Origin: Ochrobactrum sp. RH2CCR150
Lineage (GTDB): Bacteria; Pseudomonadota; Alphaproteobacteria; Rhizobiales; Rhizobiaceae
Assembly: GCA_014138095.1 (NCBI GenBank)
Contig: JACGXE010000006.1
Location: 124,001-188,000 of the forward strand
Direction: 5' to 3'
Length of the DNA: 64,000 nt
Shown here in pieces: positions 26,028 through 35,467 of the stretch. The position numbers and the translations under genes were made by a program. Each line of letters begins with the position of its first letter. Positions within the stretch are counted from its first letter, which is position 1. The notes below the pieces were generated by a model, which did no database searches, was not told the DNA's origin, and saw only the letters and a list, made by a program, of their open reading frames with translations.

Positions 26028-26127
26028 GAACATCACAAAATTTGTTCAAACTTCTTCACTATAGGCAGGCTTTGCTTGCTGTCGCTGTCGTATTCCCTAT
26101 CTATAAACGAGGCGGATCGATGCATGC

Positions 26128-27207
26128 ATGATGGTGAAGATGATGAATACAAACGTCCAGGGATTCTCAAATCCGGAGCGTAGTTTTTCCGTTCCGGCCA
26201 ATGAAGTCGAACGGCTGGAAAGCGTTCGAAGCCTTGTCTCCCTTTCGAGCATCGGCTTGCCTGAACTCGATACGCTTGTCGGTCTCGTCAAGGATGCATT
26301 TGGCGCGAGCACATCCGCTCTCAACATTGTCGATCAGGACTGGCAGCGCGTCGCCGCCAATGCCGGGCAGCAAGTCGGCAGTTGTCCGCGCGAGATGACC
26401 GCCTGCACATTCGTCGTTGAAAGCGGCAAAAGCTTTGTGATCGAGGACATGGTTGAAGACCGTTTCTTCTGCACCATGCCCTATGTCACCGGAGAACCGC
26501 TTTTCCGGTTCTATGCCGGCGCGCCGGTTTCGGTCGATGCAGGCCTGACGGTCGGTTCGCTTTGCATTCTCGACAACAAGCCCCGGCATATTTCCCAAAG
26601 CGACATGGCCAAGCTTGAAGACTTTGCACGCGTTGCGAGCGGCCTTCTGCGCCTGCAAAAGACCAACAAGTTCCTCAATGACGATTCCATTGCCCTCAAG
26701 CGTCTGGCCCTGACCGACCGGCTGACCAAACTCTACAATCGCGGCGCGCTTTACGAGCTGGCAATCCCGATGATCGAGGATGCGCTGAAGAACGGCAGAT
26801 CGGTTGGGGCGCTGTTGATCGATCTCGACCGCTTCAAAGCCGTGAACGACACGCATGGACATATTATGGGCGACGGCCTGCTGATTGAGGCCGCGCGGCG
26901 TCTGCGTTCAACCCTTGGGGCCGACGACCTGCCGGTGCGGGTCGGCGGCGATGAATTCGCTGTTATTCTGCCCAATCCGAGCGGAGAGAACGAAATCGAA
27001 GCCGTTGCCGGAAAGATCGTGGACGCCTTCCGCGAGCCCTTCATCATTAATGGCATTGTTCTGGATGTCTCCGCCAGCATCGGCGCTGTTGTGGCGCCAC
27101 GCGACGGCCTCACACCGCAGGATCTGGCGCGCAATGCCGACATCGCGCTCTATGAAGCCAAAGGCAAGGGACGCAATTGCTACAGCATCTTCAGCGCAAC
27201 AAACTAA
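26128..27207 (+). CDS. GAF-GGDEF diguanylate cyclase
   Basis: Cytoplasmic c-di-GMP synthase candidate, 359 residues. A GAF sensor domain (about 40-180, FGASTSALNIVD, RFYAGAPVSVDAGLTVGSLCILD) is followed by a GGDEF domain (about 190-355). The catalytic sequence is intact (RVGGDEFAVIL), and LIDLDRFKAVNDTHGH supplies metal and substrate contacts. The position of the inhibitory RxxD site before GGDEF reads LGAD, so allosteric product inhibition is probably absent. Several Met codons sit at the start; 26128 is the first in frame. It stands alone and ends at a strong terminator. Confidence 0.9.
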   Translation: MMVKMMNTNVQGFSNPERSFSVPANEVERLESVRSLVSLSSIGLPELDTLVGLVKDAFGASTSALNIVDQDWQRVAANAGQQVGSCPREMTACTFVVESGKSFVIEDMVEDRFFCTMPYVTGEPLFRFYAGAPVSVDAGLTVGSLCILDNKPRHISQSDMAKLEDFARVASGLLRLQKTNKFLNDDSIALKRLALTDRLTKLYNRGALYELAIPMIEDALKNGRSVGALLIDLDRFKAVNDTHGHIMGDGLLIEAARRLRSTLGADDLPVRVGGDEFAVILPNPSGENEIEAVAGKIVDAFREPFIINGIVLDVSASIGAVVAPRDGLTPQDLARNADIALYEAKGKGRNCYSIFSATN

Positions 27208-27223
27208 TCTGAGCCCTCTATCC

Positions 27224-27265
27224 AAAACACTGCAACCGATCAGAACTGACCGGTTGCAGTGTTTT
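27224..27265. terminator. Bidirectional terminator
   Basis: AAAACACTGCAACCG and CGGTTGCAGTGTTTT are perfect 15-bp arms between the convergent GGDEF and LLM monooxygenase genes, with A and T runs at both ends. Confidence 0.9.
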
Positions 27266-27279
27266 CATTTCAGGTTTTT

Positions 27280-28599
27280 TCAGTCGAAAAACTGGTTCCG
27301 CGGCCGCGGCAGTCCGAGATGATCGCGCAGGGTAGAACCCTCATAGTCGCTGCGGAAAATATCGCGCCGCTGCAATTCCGGCACCAGCTTTTCCACCACA
27401 TCGTCCAACCCTTGCGGCACGAATGGAAACACAACCGTAAAGCCGTCACAACCGGCCTCGTCCAGCCATTGCTGCATTTCGTCGGCGACACTTTCCGGCG
27501 TTCCCACGAAAGCCAGACCCGAATAGCCGCCATAGCGTTGGGCAAGCTGGCGAACCGTCAGGTTTTCTTCGCGCGCCAGCTTCAACACCTGTTCCTGGCT
27601 CGACTTGCTGGCATTGGTGTCAGGAAGTTCCGGCAGATAGGAATCCGGATCGAGGCCGGATACATCGTGCCCGATGGCAATCGACAAGGAAGCGATAGCG
27701 CTGTCGTAATGCACCAGACTGTCGAGCTTTGCCCGCTTTTCCTTTGCGTCGGCAATCGTCTCACCAATGACGATAAAGGCGGCGGGCAATATTTTGAGGT
27801 GATCGGGATTTCGCCCGGCGGCTGCAACGCGGCTCTTCAAATCGGCATAGAGTTTCTTTGCATCCGACAATCCGCGCGGCGCGCAGAAGACAACCTCGGC
27901 TGTCTCGGCGGCCAGTTGGCGTCCCGGTTCCGACTGACCCGCCTGCACGATCACCGGCCAGCCTTGCACCGGGCGCGCGATATTGAGCGGCCCGCGCACG
28001 TTGAAGTCGTCGCCCTTGTGGTCAAGGACATGCATCCGCGACGGGTCGAAATAAATGCCGGATTGCTGATCGCGCAGGAATGCGTCATCGGCAAAGCTGT
28101 CCCACAATCCCGTCACGACATCGAAGAATTCACGCGCCCGCTTGTAGCGCTCATCGTGAACAAGATGTTCTTGCTCGCCGAAATTGAGCGCCGCATCCGG
28201 ATTGGCGGTCGTGACGATGTTCCAAGCCGCCCGCCCCTGGCTGATATGATCGAGCGAGGCGAAGCGCCGGGCGATGTGGTAGGGCTCGTCAAACGTCGTG
28301 GACGCCGTTGCGGCCAGACCGATCTTATCCGTCACCGCCGCCAGCGCCGATAGCAGGGTAAACGGTTCAAACGACGTGACTGTGTGGCTGCGCTTCAGCG
28401 CCTCTTCCGGCATGTTGAGCACGGCCAGATGATCGGCCATGAAGAAGGCGTCGAACTTGGCGGCTTCAAGCTTCTGCGCAAAAGACTTCAGATGGTGGAA
28501 ATTGAAATTGGCATCGGGATAGGCTCCCGGATATCGCCACGCGCCGGTGTGCAGACTGACTGGGCGCATGAAGGCGGTGAGGTGTAACTGTCGTGTCAT
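27280..28599 (-). CDS. LLM-class flavin monooxygenase (NtaA/SnaA/DszA family)
   Basis: FMNH2-dependent monooxygenase of the luciferase-like superfamily, 439 residues. Family features are AKFDAFFMADHLAVLNMP, TFDEPYHIARRFASLDHISQGRAAWNIVTT and GWPVIVQAGQSEPGRQLAAETAEVVF. Relatives act on nitrilotriacetate, sulfur compounds or EDTA-like chelates; substrate unknown here. ATG at 28599 is used; the frame runs 30 codons further up but through an Arg/Cys-rich stretch unlike the family. No dedicated flavin reductase is adjacent, so it needs one encoded elsewhere (the one at 49235 is 20 kb away). Confidence 0.88.
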   Translation of the reverse strand: MTRQLHLTAFMRPVSLHTGAWRYPGAYPDANFNFHHLKSFAQKLEAAKFDAFFMADHLAVLNMPEEALKRSHTVTSFEPFTLLSALAAVTDKIGLAATASTTFDEPYHIARRFASLDHISQGRAAWNIVTTANPDAALNFGEQEHLVHDERYKRAREFFDVVTGLWDSFADDAFLRDQQSGIYFDPSRMHVLDHKGDDFNVRGPLNIARPVQGWPVIVQAGQSEPGRQLAAETAEVVFCAPRGLSDAKKLYADLKSRVAAAGRNPDHLKILPAAFIVIGETIADAKEKRAKLDSLVHYDSAIASLSIAIGHDVSGLDPDSYLPELPDTNASKSSQEQVLKLAREENLTVRQLAQRYGGYSGLAFVGTPESVADEMQQWLDEAGCDGFTVVFPFVPQGLDDVVEKLVPELQRRDIFRSDYEGSTLRDHLGLPRPRNQFFD

Positions 28600-28763
28600 T
28601 CGTTCATTCCCGAAGCAGTTTCGAACCCCAATTTTAAGGGGCTTGATCCCACAACGGCAAGCACGAGCTGTTTCCACCGACCGGCGCAATTGCGCAACAT
28701 TTTGTTATCGGTAGGGGGTCTTGTAGCAATCGCGACCCGATCGCCCCCCGTCTGGAAACAAGA

Positions 28764-28800
28764 CGAAAAAAAGCCCGCCCCGGGAAATCGGGGCGGGCTT
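28764..28800 (-). terminator. Intrinsic terminator of the ABC/dehydrogenase operon
   Basis: On the minus strand AAGCCCGCCCCG and CGGGGCGGGCTT pair around a 6-base loop, followed by TTTTTTT. It lies 18 bases after the last operon gene. Confidence 0.93.
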
Positions 28801-28818
28801 ACGATCAAACACCTGAAC

Positions 28819-29874
28819 TTATTTTTCGATGGTGCGGTTCCAGCGGCTGTTAAGCTGCTGGCGGCCTTCATTGACAGCATCCCAATCGAGCGTGTTTGCG
28901 GTTTGCATGTAACCGCGGAACGCATCAAGCTTGGCCTGTGCTTCCGGCGTACCGGCCTTGGCCTTCTGGTTCGACGGAATGACATTGCCATGATCGAGCG
29001 CCTTGCTCTGCGCATCGGCGGACAGCAAATAATGCGCCAGCTTCTGGCTCAGTTCCGGCTCGCTATTGCCTGCCAGCACGCATTCGGTCACGGCGAGAAC
29101 GACCGAACCTTCCTTCGGCTGCGCATATTCAACCGGAATGCCCTTGTCCTTCAGGTTGTTCACGCCGGTTGGCGTCAGCGGGAAGATTGCAGCTTCACCG
29201 GTCTGAACCATTTCCGAAATCTTGGCCGAAGACGGGATATATTCCAGAACATTCTTGCCGATCATGTCGGGGAACTTCTCGAAGCCCGGCTCGAGGTTCT
29301 TGTCGTCGCCGCCCTGAATGCGGTTGAACATCAGGAATGCATGCAGACCGAATGTCGAGGCGGAAGCCGACTGGAATACGACGGCATTGGCGTATTTTTC
29401 ATCAGCGAAGTCCATCCAGGAGGTCGGCGCAGCCCAACCCTTTTCGTCGAAAAGCTTCTTGTTATAAGCGATGCCGGTCATGCCCATATCGACGCCGATG
29501 GCCATGTCGTCCTTGATGCGGGCGGCTGGCTGAATATCGGCCAGAACCGGATCGTCAGAGATTTTCTGGCACAGGCCGCCATTGATCGCGCGAACCATCA
29601 CGCCATCATCGAGCAGCATGACGTGCATCTGCGGATTGTCCTTCTGGGCGGTCGCCTTGGCGAGAATATCTGCCGACGTGCCCGGCACGACCACGACTTT
29701 CACATCATTGGCTTTTTCGAATTCCGGCAGGACGTGCTCGGTATAAGCCTTTTCCATATTGCCGCCATTCATGCCGATATAGAGCGTCTTCGTTTCTGCC
29801 GATGCGGCTGAAGCGAAAGCGACCGACAGGCCAAGCGTGGCTGCAACAGTTTTCGTAATCCGGTTGGTGTTCAT
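28819..29874 (-). CDS. PotD/PotF-like ABC substrate-binding protein
   Basis: Periplasmic binding protein, 351 residues, with signal peptide MNTNRITKTVAATLGLSVAFASAASA and mature start ETKTLYIGMNGGNMEKAY. The fold and neighbours place it in the spermidine/putrescine (PotD) to iron-type binding family. GGGGAG stands 5 bases before the ATG at 29874; the longer open frame upstream lacks support. It is the seventh and last gene of the operon, separated from its permeases by the three dehydrogenase genes, which argues that the transported compound is the dehydrogenase substrate. Confidence 0.88.
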   Translation of the reverse strand: MNTNRITKTVAATLGLSVAFASAASAETKTLYIGMNGGNMEKAYTEHVLPEFEKANDVKVVVVPGTSADILAKATAQKDNPQMHVMLLDDGVMVRAINGGLCQKISDDPVLADIQPAARIKDDMAIGVDMGMTGIAYNKKLFDEKGWAAPTSWMDFADEKYANAVVFQSASASTFGLHAFLMFNRIQGGDDKNLEPGFEKFPDMIGKNVLEYIPSSAKISEMVQTGEAAIFPLTPTGVNNLKDKGIPVEYAQPKEGSVVLAVTECVLAGNSEPELSQKLAHYLLSADAQSKALDHGNVIPSNQKAKAGTPEAQAKLDAFRGYMQTANTLDWDAVNEGRQQLNSRWNRTIEK

Positions 29875-29893
29875 GCTACTCCCCTTTGTGGTT

Positions 29894-31024
29894 TCAGGTT
29901 GGATTGTTTTCGGGCGCAAAACGGTCGATGGCGAAAGCGCCGATCGGCGTTTTCGTTTCTCCGTTAACGGCGAAATCGGCGAGCACGGCTCCAACTCCCG
30001 GCCCGGTCTGAAAACCGGCGCCGCAGAAACCGAAGGCGTGATAGAGATTTTTGACCCGGCTGCTTGGCCCGATCACCGGATTTCCATCCGGCATTTCAGC
30101 CTCGGTGCCAGACCAGAAGCGGATAACCTGGGCATTTTTCAGGTGTGGAAAGAGTTCGATGGCGCGTAACATCACCGATGACGCCGCATTGACTGACGGA
30201 CGCGAAAAATCCGGGTTTTCAAGCGCTGTGCCGCGTCCGCCACCCATCACATAATTTCCGCGCGTCACCTGACGTCCATAGAAACCGCCGCCTTCTTCGC
30301 CGAGACTCATCGGCAGGCGAAGCGGCATGGGTTCGGTCACGACCATGGATGGATAGACACGCTTCAGCGGGACGGGCTCGCCGAAAGACGCCGCAAAGCG
30401 ATCAGACCACGCACCGGCGCAGTTGAAGAGCAGGCGCGAGCGGATTTCGATCTTCTCACCCGCCAGAATGGCAAAGCCGTCGCCGGTCGCCTGCACGTCA
30501 TGCACTGGCGTATTTTCCAGAACCGTCGCGCCCGCCGCCTTGGCAGCGCGTGCAAAAGCAGGCGACACAAGACGCGGATTGGCGTGACCATCATCAGCGC
30601 AAAGCGAAGCGCCAGCCACATTGCCGGGCAGCCAGGGAAACCGCTCCTTGACGGCATTGCCGCCAATCAGTTCCACCGCAAGACCCAATGGGCGAACCGT
30701 CGCCGCATAGGCTTCCAGACTTGCAAAATGCTCCTCAGTGCGCGCCAGTTTCAAATGGCCGCTGCGGATATATTCGCCGTCAATGCCGATCAGTTCCGGC
30801 AGCCGCGCCCATATCTCATGCGCGCGCTGCGATAGGGCGATCTGCTCGGGCGGGCGGCCTTGCCTGCGCACACCGCCATAATTGACGCCACTTGCCTGCG
30901 CGCCGCAAAAGCCCTTGTCGAGCAGGATAACCGACAGGCCAGCCTGACGCATGAACAGCGCTGCCGAACCGCCAACAATTCCGCCGCCAATAATGACCGC
31001 ATCGGCCTGAAGACGCTGGTTCAT
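29894..31024 (-). CDS. DAO-family FAD dehydrogenase subunit (opine/hydroxyproline type)
   Basis: Flavoprotein of 376 residues with N-terminal IIGGGIVGGSAALFM and the C-terminal pattern FGFCGAGFQTGPGVGAVLADF of D-amino-acid-oxidase-like enzymes. Together with the two preceding genes it forms the set seen in multi-subunit octopine/nopaline oxidase and D-hydroxyproline dehydrogenase, where this subunit carries the amine-oxidising FAD. It overlaps the preceding gene by 4 bases. Substrate probably an N-substituted amino acid or secondary amine; inference only. Confidence 0.87.
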   Translation of the reverse strand: MNQRLQADAVIIGGGIVGGSAALFMRQAGLSVILLDKGFCGAQASGVNYGGVRRQGRPPEQIALSQRAHEIWARLPELIGIDGEYIRSGHLKLARTEEHFASLEAYAATVRPLGLAVELIGGNAVKERFPWLPGNVAGASLCADDGHANPRLVSPAFARAAKAAGATVLENTPVHDVQATGDGFAILAGEKIEIRSRLLFNCAGAWSDRFAASFGEPVPLKRVYPSMVVTEPMPLRLPMSLGEEGGGFYGRQVTRGNYVMGGGRGTALENPDFSRPSVNAASSVMLRAIELFPHLKNAQVIRFWSGTEAEMPDGNPVIGPSSRVKNLYHAFGFCGAGFQTGPGVGAVLADFAVNGETKTPIGAFAIDRFAPENNPT

Positions 31025-32415
31025 GACGAAACGTCCTCTCTGGCCGCAGCGCCAAAACCGAGCGGGATCGGCTTGACGGGTGCCTGGGCGCGGATACGTC
31101 CGCCATCAGCGGGTGACTTGTCGCGCATGGAAGCCAGAAGTTCCGCTGCCGCTGCCGAACACATTCGGCCCTGACAGCGCCCCATGCCAACCCGGCTCAA
31201 GGCCTTGAGGCGATTGATTTCCTGCGTGTTGCCTGCGCCGATCACATCCCGCGCTTCGCCAAGGCTGATCTCTTCGCAACGGCAAAGCGTGACATCGCCT
31301 ACCACCGTCTGGAACCAGTCGAGCGGAAACGGAAATGCCTTTTCGACGATAAGCCGTTCGCGATAAATACCATCAAGCTTGCGGATGAGACGTTGCTCGG
31401 TCCCGCCATCGAACGGCAATCCAAGATCGCGGAGAAGCGCGATAGCGGCAAGCTGACCGCGAATTTCGGCGGCATCGGCACCGGCAATACCGGCACCATC
31501 ACCGGCGACATAGACCCCGATCCGGCTGGTGCGACCAAGCTTGTCCGTCATCGGTAACCAGGCGCGGTCGCGGTCCTCGAAGCGGAAATCACAACCGGCA
31601 AGATCGGCAAGCTGCGTTTCAGGGCGGAGCGCAAAGCCATAGGCCAACGCATCGCACGCCACTTCGCGCTCACTCTTGCCCGTGCGATAACGCAGACCTT
31701 CCACATGGCCGTCACCAGTTACCGCCTCGGGCCGAACATCATAATGGATCGGAACGCCCGCCAGTTTCAGACGCAGGCCGTAATAGGCCCCCAGCGCCAC
31801 AATGCGCGGCGCGTGCAGCGCCAGATGCGCGAGATGAAACTTCGCAGTAAAAGGCGCCGTATCCAGAACAGCCGCCACCTTGGCGCCTGCATGGTGATAC
31901 TGCCAAGCCACCAGATAAAGCAGCGGACCGGAACCCATGAACACGACGCGTTCGCCAACGGTGCAGCCCTGCGCCTTGAGCGCGGTCTGCGATGCGCCAA
32001 GCGTATAGACGCCGGGCTTCGTCCAGCCCTTGAAGGGAAGGACACGATCCGTTGCGCCGGTTGCAAGAATAAGATGGCTATAGGGCAGCTGATCATGAAC
32101 GCCATCGGTCAGCAGATCGAGATGATCGCCATCGTTGCGTGAAATATTCCAGACCAGCGTTTCCGGGCGATAATCGATAGAGCCGCGCAATGTATCGAAT
32201 GTCGTGTGCAGCGCTTCGGCCTTGTGGGCCTCGGAACCATAACGGCTGCGATAACTGCGCCCGTCATCGATCGGCGGACGGCGATAAATTTGCCCGCCGG
32301 AGCGCATGCCTTCGTCCAGCACGACAGGCCGGAGACCAGACTCGACGAGAATTTCGGCGGCGCGAATGCCCGCAGGTCCAGCGCCGACAATGATAGGTGC
32401 CGAAGCCGTGCTCAT
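31021..32415 (-). CDS. FAD/NAD(P)-binding dehydrogenase subunit with BFD-like 2Fe-2S domain
   Basis: Pyridine nucleotide-disulfide oxidoreductase-like subunit, 464 residues, OoxA type. FAD motif IIVGAGPAGIRAAEIL near the N-terminus, a second dinucleotide region (RVVFMGSGPLLYLVAW), and a C-terminal BFD-like cluster domain with CRCEEISLGEARDVI and GRCQGRMC (two paired Cys motifs). It passes electrons from the DAO-type subunit. ATG at 32415 overlaps the stop of the small 2Fe-2S gene (ATGA); the upstream open frame covers that gene and was rejected. Confidence 0.88.
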   Translation of the reverse strand: MSTASAPIIVGAGPAGIRAAEILVESGLRPVVLDEGMRSGGQIYRRPPIDDGRSYRSRYGSEAHKAEALHTTFDTLRGSIDYRPETLVWNISRNDGDHLDLLTDGVHDQLPYSHLILATGATDRVLPFKGWTKPGVYTLGASQTALKAQGCTVGERVVFMGSGPLLYLVAWQYHHAGAKVAAVLDTAPFTAKFHLAHLALHAPRIVALGAYYGLRLKLAGVPIHYDVRPEAVTGDGHVEGLRYRTGKSEREVACDALAYGFALRPETQLADLAGCDFRFEDRDRAWLPMTDKLGRTSRIGVYVAGDGAGIAGADAAEIRGQLAAIALLRDLGLPFDGGTEQRLIRKLDGIYRERLIVEKAFPFPLDWFQTVVGDVTLCRCEEISLGEARDVIGAGNTQEINRLKALSRVGMGRCQGRMCSAAAAELLASMRDKSPADGGRIRAQAPVKPIPLGFGAAAREDVSS

Positions 32416-32720
32416 GTCGCAGGCTCCGTCACAAACGCCATGCCGTCTTCCAGCAATGTCGTGCAGGCGCGCAACTGGCTCCCTTCCGCCGTCATGACAT
32501 GGCAATCCTGACAAGCGCCAATCAGGCAGAAACCTGCGCGCGGTTCGCCGGTGAATTCGGTATGACGCAGCTTTCCCTGCACCGACAGAATGGCAGTCAG
32601 CACAGTGTCGCCACGGCGTCCCTCGCAAGGCACGCCGTCGAGCGAGAAGCTGAGCGGCTGTTCGGCCAGCCGATACCGTCTGCGGAACTGGGCCGCGGAA
32701 GGTGAAACCGGGATCGTCAT
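32412..32720 (-). CDS. Small (2Fe-2S)-binding dehydrogenase subunit
   Basis: 102-residue ferredoxin-fold protein with Cys at about 65, 70, 73 and 86 (CLIGACQDC and RAC), the Cx4Cx2C...C spacing of plant-type 2Fe-2S proteins. It corresponds to the small subunit of hydrogen-cyanide-synthase/opine-oxidase-like complexes (HcnA relative). Translationally coupled to the FAD/NAD subunit and 7 bases after the permease gene. Confidence 0.87.
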   Translation of the reverse strand: MTIPVSPSAAQFRRRYRLAEQPLSFSLDGVPCEGRRGDTVLTAILSVQGKLRHTEFTGEPRAGFCLIGACQDCHVMTAEGSQLRACTTLLEDGMAFVTEPAT

Positions 32721-32727
32721 GATCGGA

Positions 32728-33522
32728 TCAGCCCTTGCCTACCAGAAGACGGTCGAGGCCGAACATGCGGTCGATGATGATCATGGTGACGGTCGCGACA
32801 AGGATCATCAAGGCGGAGACCGCAGCCATCATCGGATCGATGGATTCGCTTGCATACATATACATGCGGACCGGCAGCGTGACCGTCGAGGGCGACGTGA
32901 CGAAGATCGACATGGTCAGCTCATCAAAGGAATTGATGAAGGCAAGCAGCCAGCCGCCCGACAGACCCGGCAGCAACAGCGGCAAGGTGATGCGACTGAA
33001 CACTGTCCACTCTCCGGCACCCAGCGTCCGCGCCGCATTTTCAGCATTGCGGTCCATACTGCCGAGCGAAGCGAGAATGAGGCGCAGCGCATAAGGCGTA
33101 ATCACGATGGAATGCGCAGCAACCAGCCAGACGAATGAACCCGTGAAGCCCATCAGGGAGAACAGGCGCAGGAATGCGACACCCAGCACCAGATGCGGAA
33201 TGATCAGCGGCGACAGAAACAGCGCATTGAGCGCATCGCGGCCACGGAAATTATATTGCGCAATGGCAAGCCCGGACGGCACCGCCAGCAATGTGGAAAT
33301 CGTGGCCGAGAAGAAGGCGAGCTTCACGCTGTTATAGAACGACGTCATAAAGTCGTTATGCTCGAACACAGCCTTGAACCAGCGAAGCGAAAGGCCGTTC
33401 CAAGGCATGGTCAGCGTGTTTTCCGGGGTGAATGCCACCAGACACACCACCAGCATCGGCGCCAGCATGAAGATGACGACCAGCGTGTGGAAGAAAAGGG
33501 CGAAAGGACCGTTCTTGACCAT
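32728..33522 (-). CDS. ABC transporter permease (PotC-like)
   Basis: Inner-membrane permease, 264 residues, about six helices. EAA loop NAARTLGAGEWTVFSRITLPLLLPG is at about 157-181. Second permease of the polyamine/opine-type importer, 5 bases after the first. Confidence 0.88.
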   Translation of the reverse strand: MVKNGPFALFFHTLVVIFMLAPMLVVCLVAFTPENTLTMPWNGLSLRWFKAVFEHNDFMTSFYNSVKLAFFSATISTLLAVPSGLAIAQYNFRGRDALNALFLSPLIIPHLVLGVAFLRLFSLMGFTGSFVWLVAAHSIVITPYALRLILASLGSMDRNAENAARTLGAGEWTVFSRITLPLLLPGLSGGWLLAFINSFDELTMSIFVTSPSTVTLPVRMYMYASESIDPMMAAVSALMILVATVTMIIIDRMFGLDRLLVGKG

Positions 33523-33527
33523 GGTGC

Positions 33528-34418
33528 TTACCCCAGTTTCTTCTTGGCCTGCCCTTCGAGCAGGCGGTTATAGGCGATCATGATGATGAGATTGGCCACC
33601 AGAACGATGATGGCGATCGCAGCTCCCAGCGGCCAGTTCAGCTCGATCAGGAATTCGTCATAGACGACGGTAGCCGCCATCTTGAGACGGCGTCCGCCAA
33701 GCAGGCCCGGAATGGCAAAGGAACTGGCCGACAAAGCGAATACGATGAGGCTGCCCGAAAGAATGCCAAGCACGGCCTGCGGAAACACCACGCGGCGCAA
33801 TGCCGTCAGGCGCGATGCGCCAAGCGTAAGCGCGGCTGCTTCCACTGACGGGTCGAGTTTCTGCAGCACGGTCCACACCGGGATCACCATGAAGGGCAGC
33901 ATGATATGCACCAGACCGATCACGATGGCGGTCTCGCTATAAAGGATCTGCGTCGTCGGCAGGCCGACCAGCTGCAGCAGGCTGTTCACCAGACCATTGC
34001 GTCCGAGAAGCATGCTCCAGCCGAAGGTGCGCACCACGACCGAAACCAGAAGCGGTCCGATGATCACCAGCAGGAAGATGGAGCGCCACGGCTTGCGCAT
34101 ATTCGAAAGAATATAGGCTTCCGGCACGCCGATCAGCACCGTGATGACAGTCGTGATAAGAGCGAGCTTGAGCGTCCGCCAGAAGATCGACAGATAATAG
34201 GGGTCTTTGAGAACCTGCGCGTAATTGGCGAGCGAGTAGACGTTCTCGATGCCCTTGTCATAGCTGTAGCTGTTGAAAGACAGCAGGATCGTCAGCCCCA
34301 GCGGCAACAGCACCAGCGCGAAGAAAAGCAGGGTCGACGGCCCGGCCAGGAAAAGCGGCATCAGATTGCGCGGTTCCTTCGGGGCTGCGGATGTACCTTC
34401 TGAGATCACCGAAGCCAT
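33528..34418 (-). CDS. ABC transporter permease (PotB-like)
   Basis: Inner-membrane permease, 296 residues. A polar start MASVISEGTSAAPKEPRN is followed by about six helices and the EAA loop EAAALTLGASRLTALRRVVFPQA. Begins 2 bases after the ATPase gene, indicating a tight operon. Confidence 0.88.
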   Translation of the reverse strand: MASVISEGTSAAPKEPRNLMPLFLAGPSTLLFFALVLLPLGLTILLSFNSYSYDKGIENVYSLANYAQVLKDPYYLSIFWRTLKLALITTVITVLIGVPEAYILSNMRKPWRSIFLLVIIGPLLVSVVVRTFGWSMLLGRNGLVNSLLQLVGLPTTQILYSETAIVIGLVHIMLPFMVIPVWTVLQKLDPSVEAAALTLGASRLTALRRVVFPQAVLGILSGSLIVFALSASSFAIPGLLGGRRLKMAATVVYDEFLIELNWPLGAAIAIIVLVANLIIMIAYNRLLEGQAKKKLG

Positions 34419-34420
34419 GT

Positions 34421-35467
34421 TCAGTTCACCCCTGCGGTGAGGATACGGCAGTCTTCATGGTTCCAGTTGAGGCCGACTTGCGTGCCCTCAGCGGGCGGCG
34501 GATTGCCGAGATTGGGCAATGACACCGAAAGCTGGCCCGCCGCCGTATTGACGCCGAGCAACCACTGGCTGCCCATGAAATAGCGCGTTGCGACTTCACC
34601 GGCGATATGACCCTCGCCGTCATTCACCAGCTGCACTTTTTCCGGGCGGATAAACACCGAGAGATCGCCGGAAAGCTTGGCTTCGCCCGCCGGGAAGCGG
34701 ATCGCTGTGCCCGCAAGCGCGATCATCTCGCCTGCGGCGCGTGCCTTGAGGAAGTTGGACTTGCCGACAAAATTGGAAATGAAATGGTTGTGCGGATGCT
34801 CATAGAGCTTGTAGGGCGCATCGACCTGCGTGATGAGGCCGTTTTCCATGACCACGATGCGGTCGCTGATCGACAGCGCTTCGGCCTGGTCGTGGGTCAC
34901 CATGATGGTGGTGATCCCGACAGTGCGCTGAATGCGGCGCAGTTCGAACTGCATTTCCTCGCGCAACTGCGCATCGAGATTGGAGAGCGGCTCGTCCAAA
35001 AGCAACACTGGCGGATTAATGACCAGCGCGCGGGCAATCGCAACACGCTGGCGCTGACCGCCCGACATCTCGCGCGGATAGCGATCCGCCAAAGCGCCGA
35101 GATGCACCAGTTCCAGCACTTCGCGCACACGCTTTTCACGCTCGGCCTTGGCCACATTGCGCATTTCGAGGCCGAAGCTGACATTCTGCGCCACCGTCAT
35201 ATGCGGAAACAGCGCATAGCTCTGAAAGACGACGCCGAGTTCGCGCTTGGCCGGGGCCAGCCGGGTAATATCACGACCGTCAAGCGTGATCGAACCGGCG
35301 GTCGGGGGCACCAGTCCGGCGATCATCTGCAAGGTTGTGGTCTTGCCGCAGCCGGAAGGACCGAGCAGCGAAATGAACTCGCCCTTTTCAATCGTCAGAT
35401 TAAATTTATCGACAGCCGCGAACTTGCCGTAGTGGCGGGAAATTCCGGAAAGGGTCAAAAAGCTCAT
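34421..35467 (-). CDS. ABC transporter ATPase (PotA-like)
   Basis: Cytoplasmic ATPase, 348 residues. Walker A GPSGCGKTT at about 36-44, signature [15 protein letters not shown], Walker B VLLLDEPLSNLDAQ, and the C-terminal TOBE-type regulatory region (about 245-345; DLSVFIRPEKVQL) found in PotA/FbpC. First gene of a seven-gene minus-strand operon with dehydrogenase subunits embedded; the divergent IclR gene is the likely regulator. Confidence 0.92.
   Translation of the reverse strand: MSFLTLSGISRHYGKFAAVDKFNLTIEKGEFISLLGPSGCGKTTTLQMIAGLVPPTAGSITLDGRDITRLAPAKRELGVVFQSYALFPHMTVAQNVSFGLEMRNVAKAEREKRVREVLELVHLGALADRYPREMSGGQRQRVAIARALVINPPVLLLDEPLSNLDAQLREEMQFELRRIQRTVGITTIMVTHDQAEALSISDRIVVMENGLITQVDAPYKLYEHPHNHFISNFVGKSNFLKARAAGEMIALAGTAIRFPAGEAKLSGDLSVFIRPEKVQLVNDGEGHIAGEVATRYFMGSQWLLGVNTAAGQLSVSLPNLGNPPPAEGTQVGLNWNHEDCRILTAGVN

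Noticed and set aside
26094-26105. BioR-like site CTATCTATAA
   Set aside because: One mismatch to the BioR consensus, but it is upstream of the GGDEF gene, not the biotin genes, and short AT-rich matches are expected by chance.
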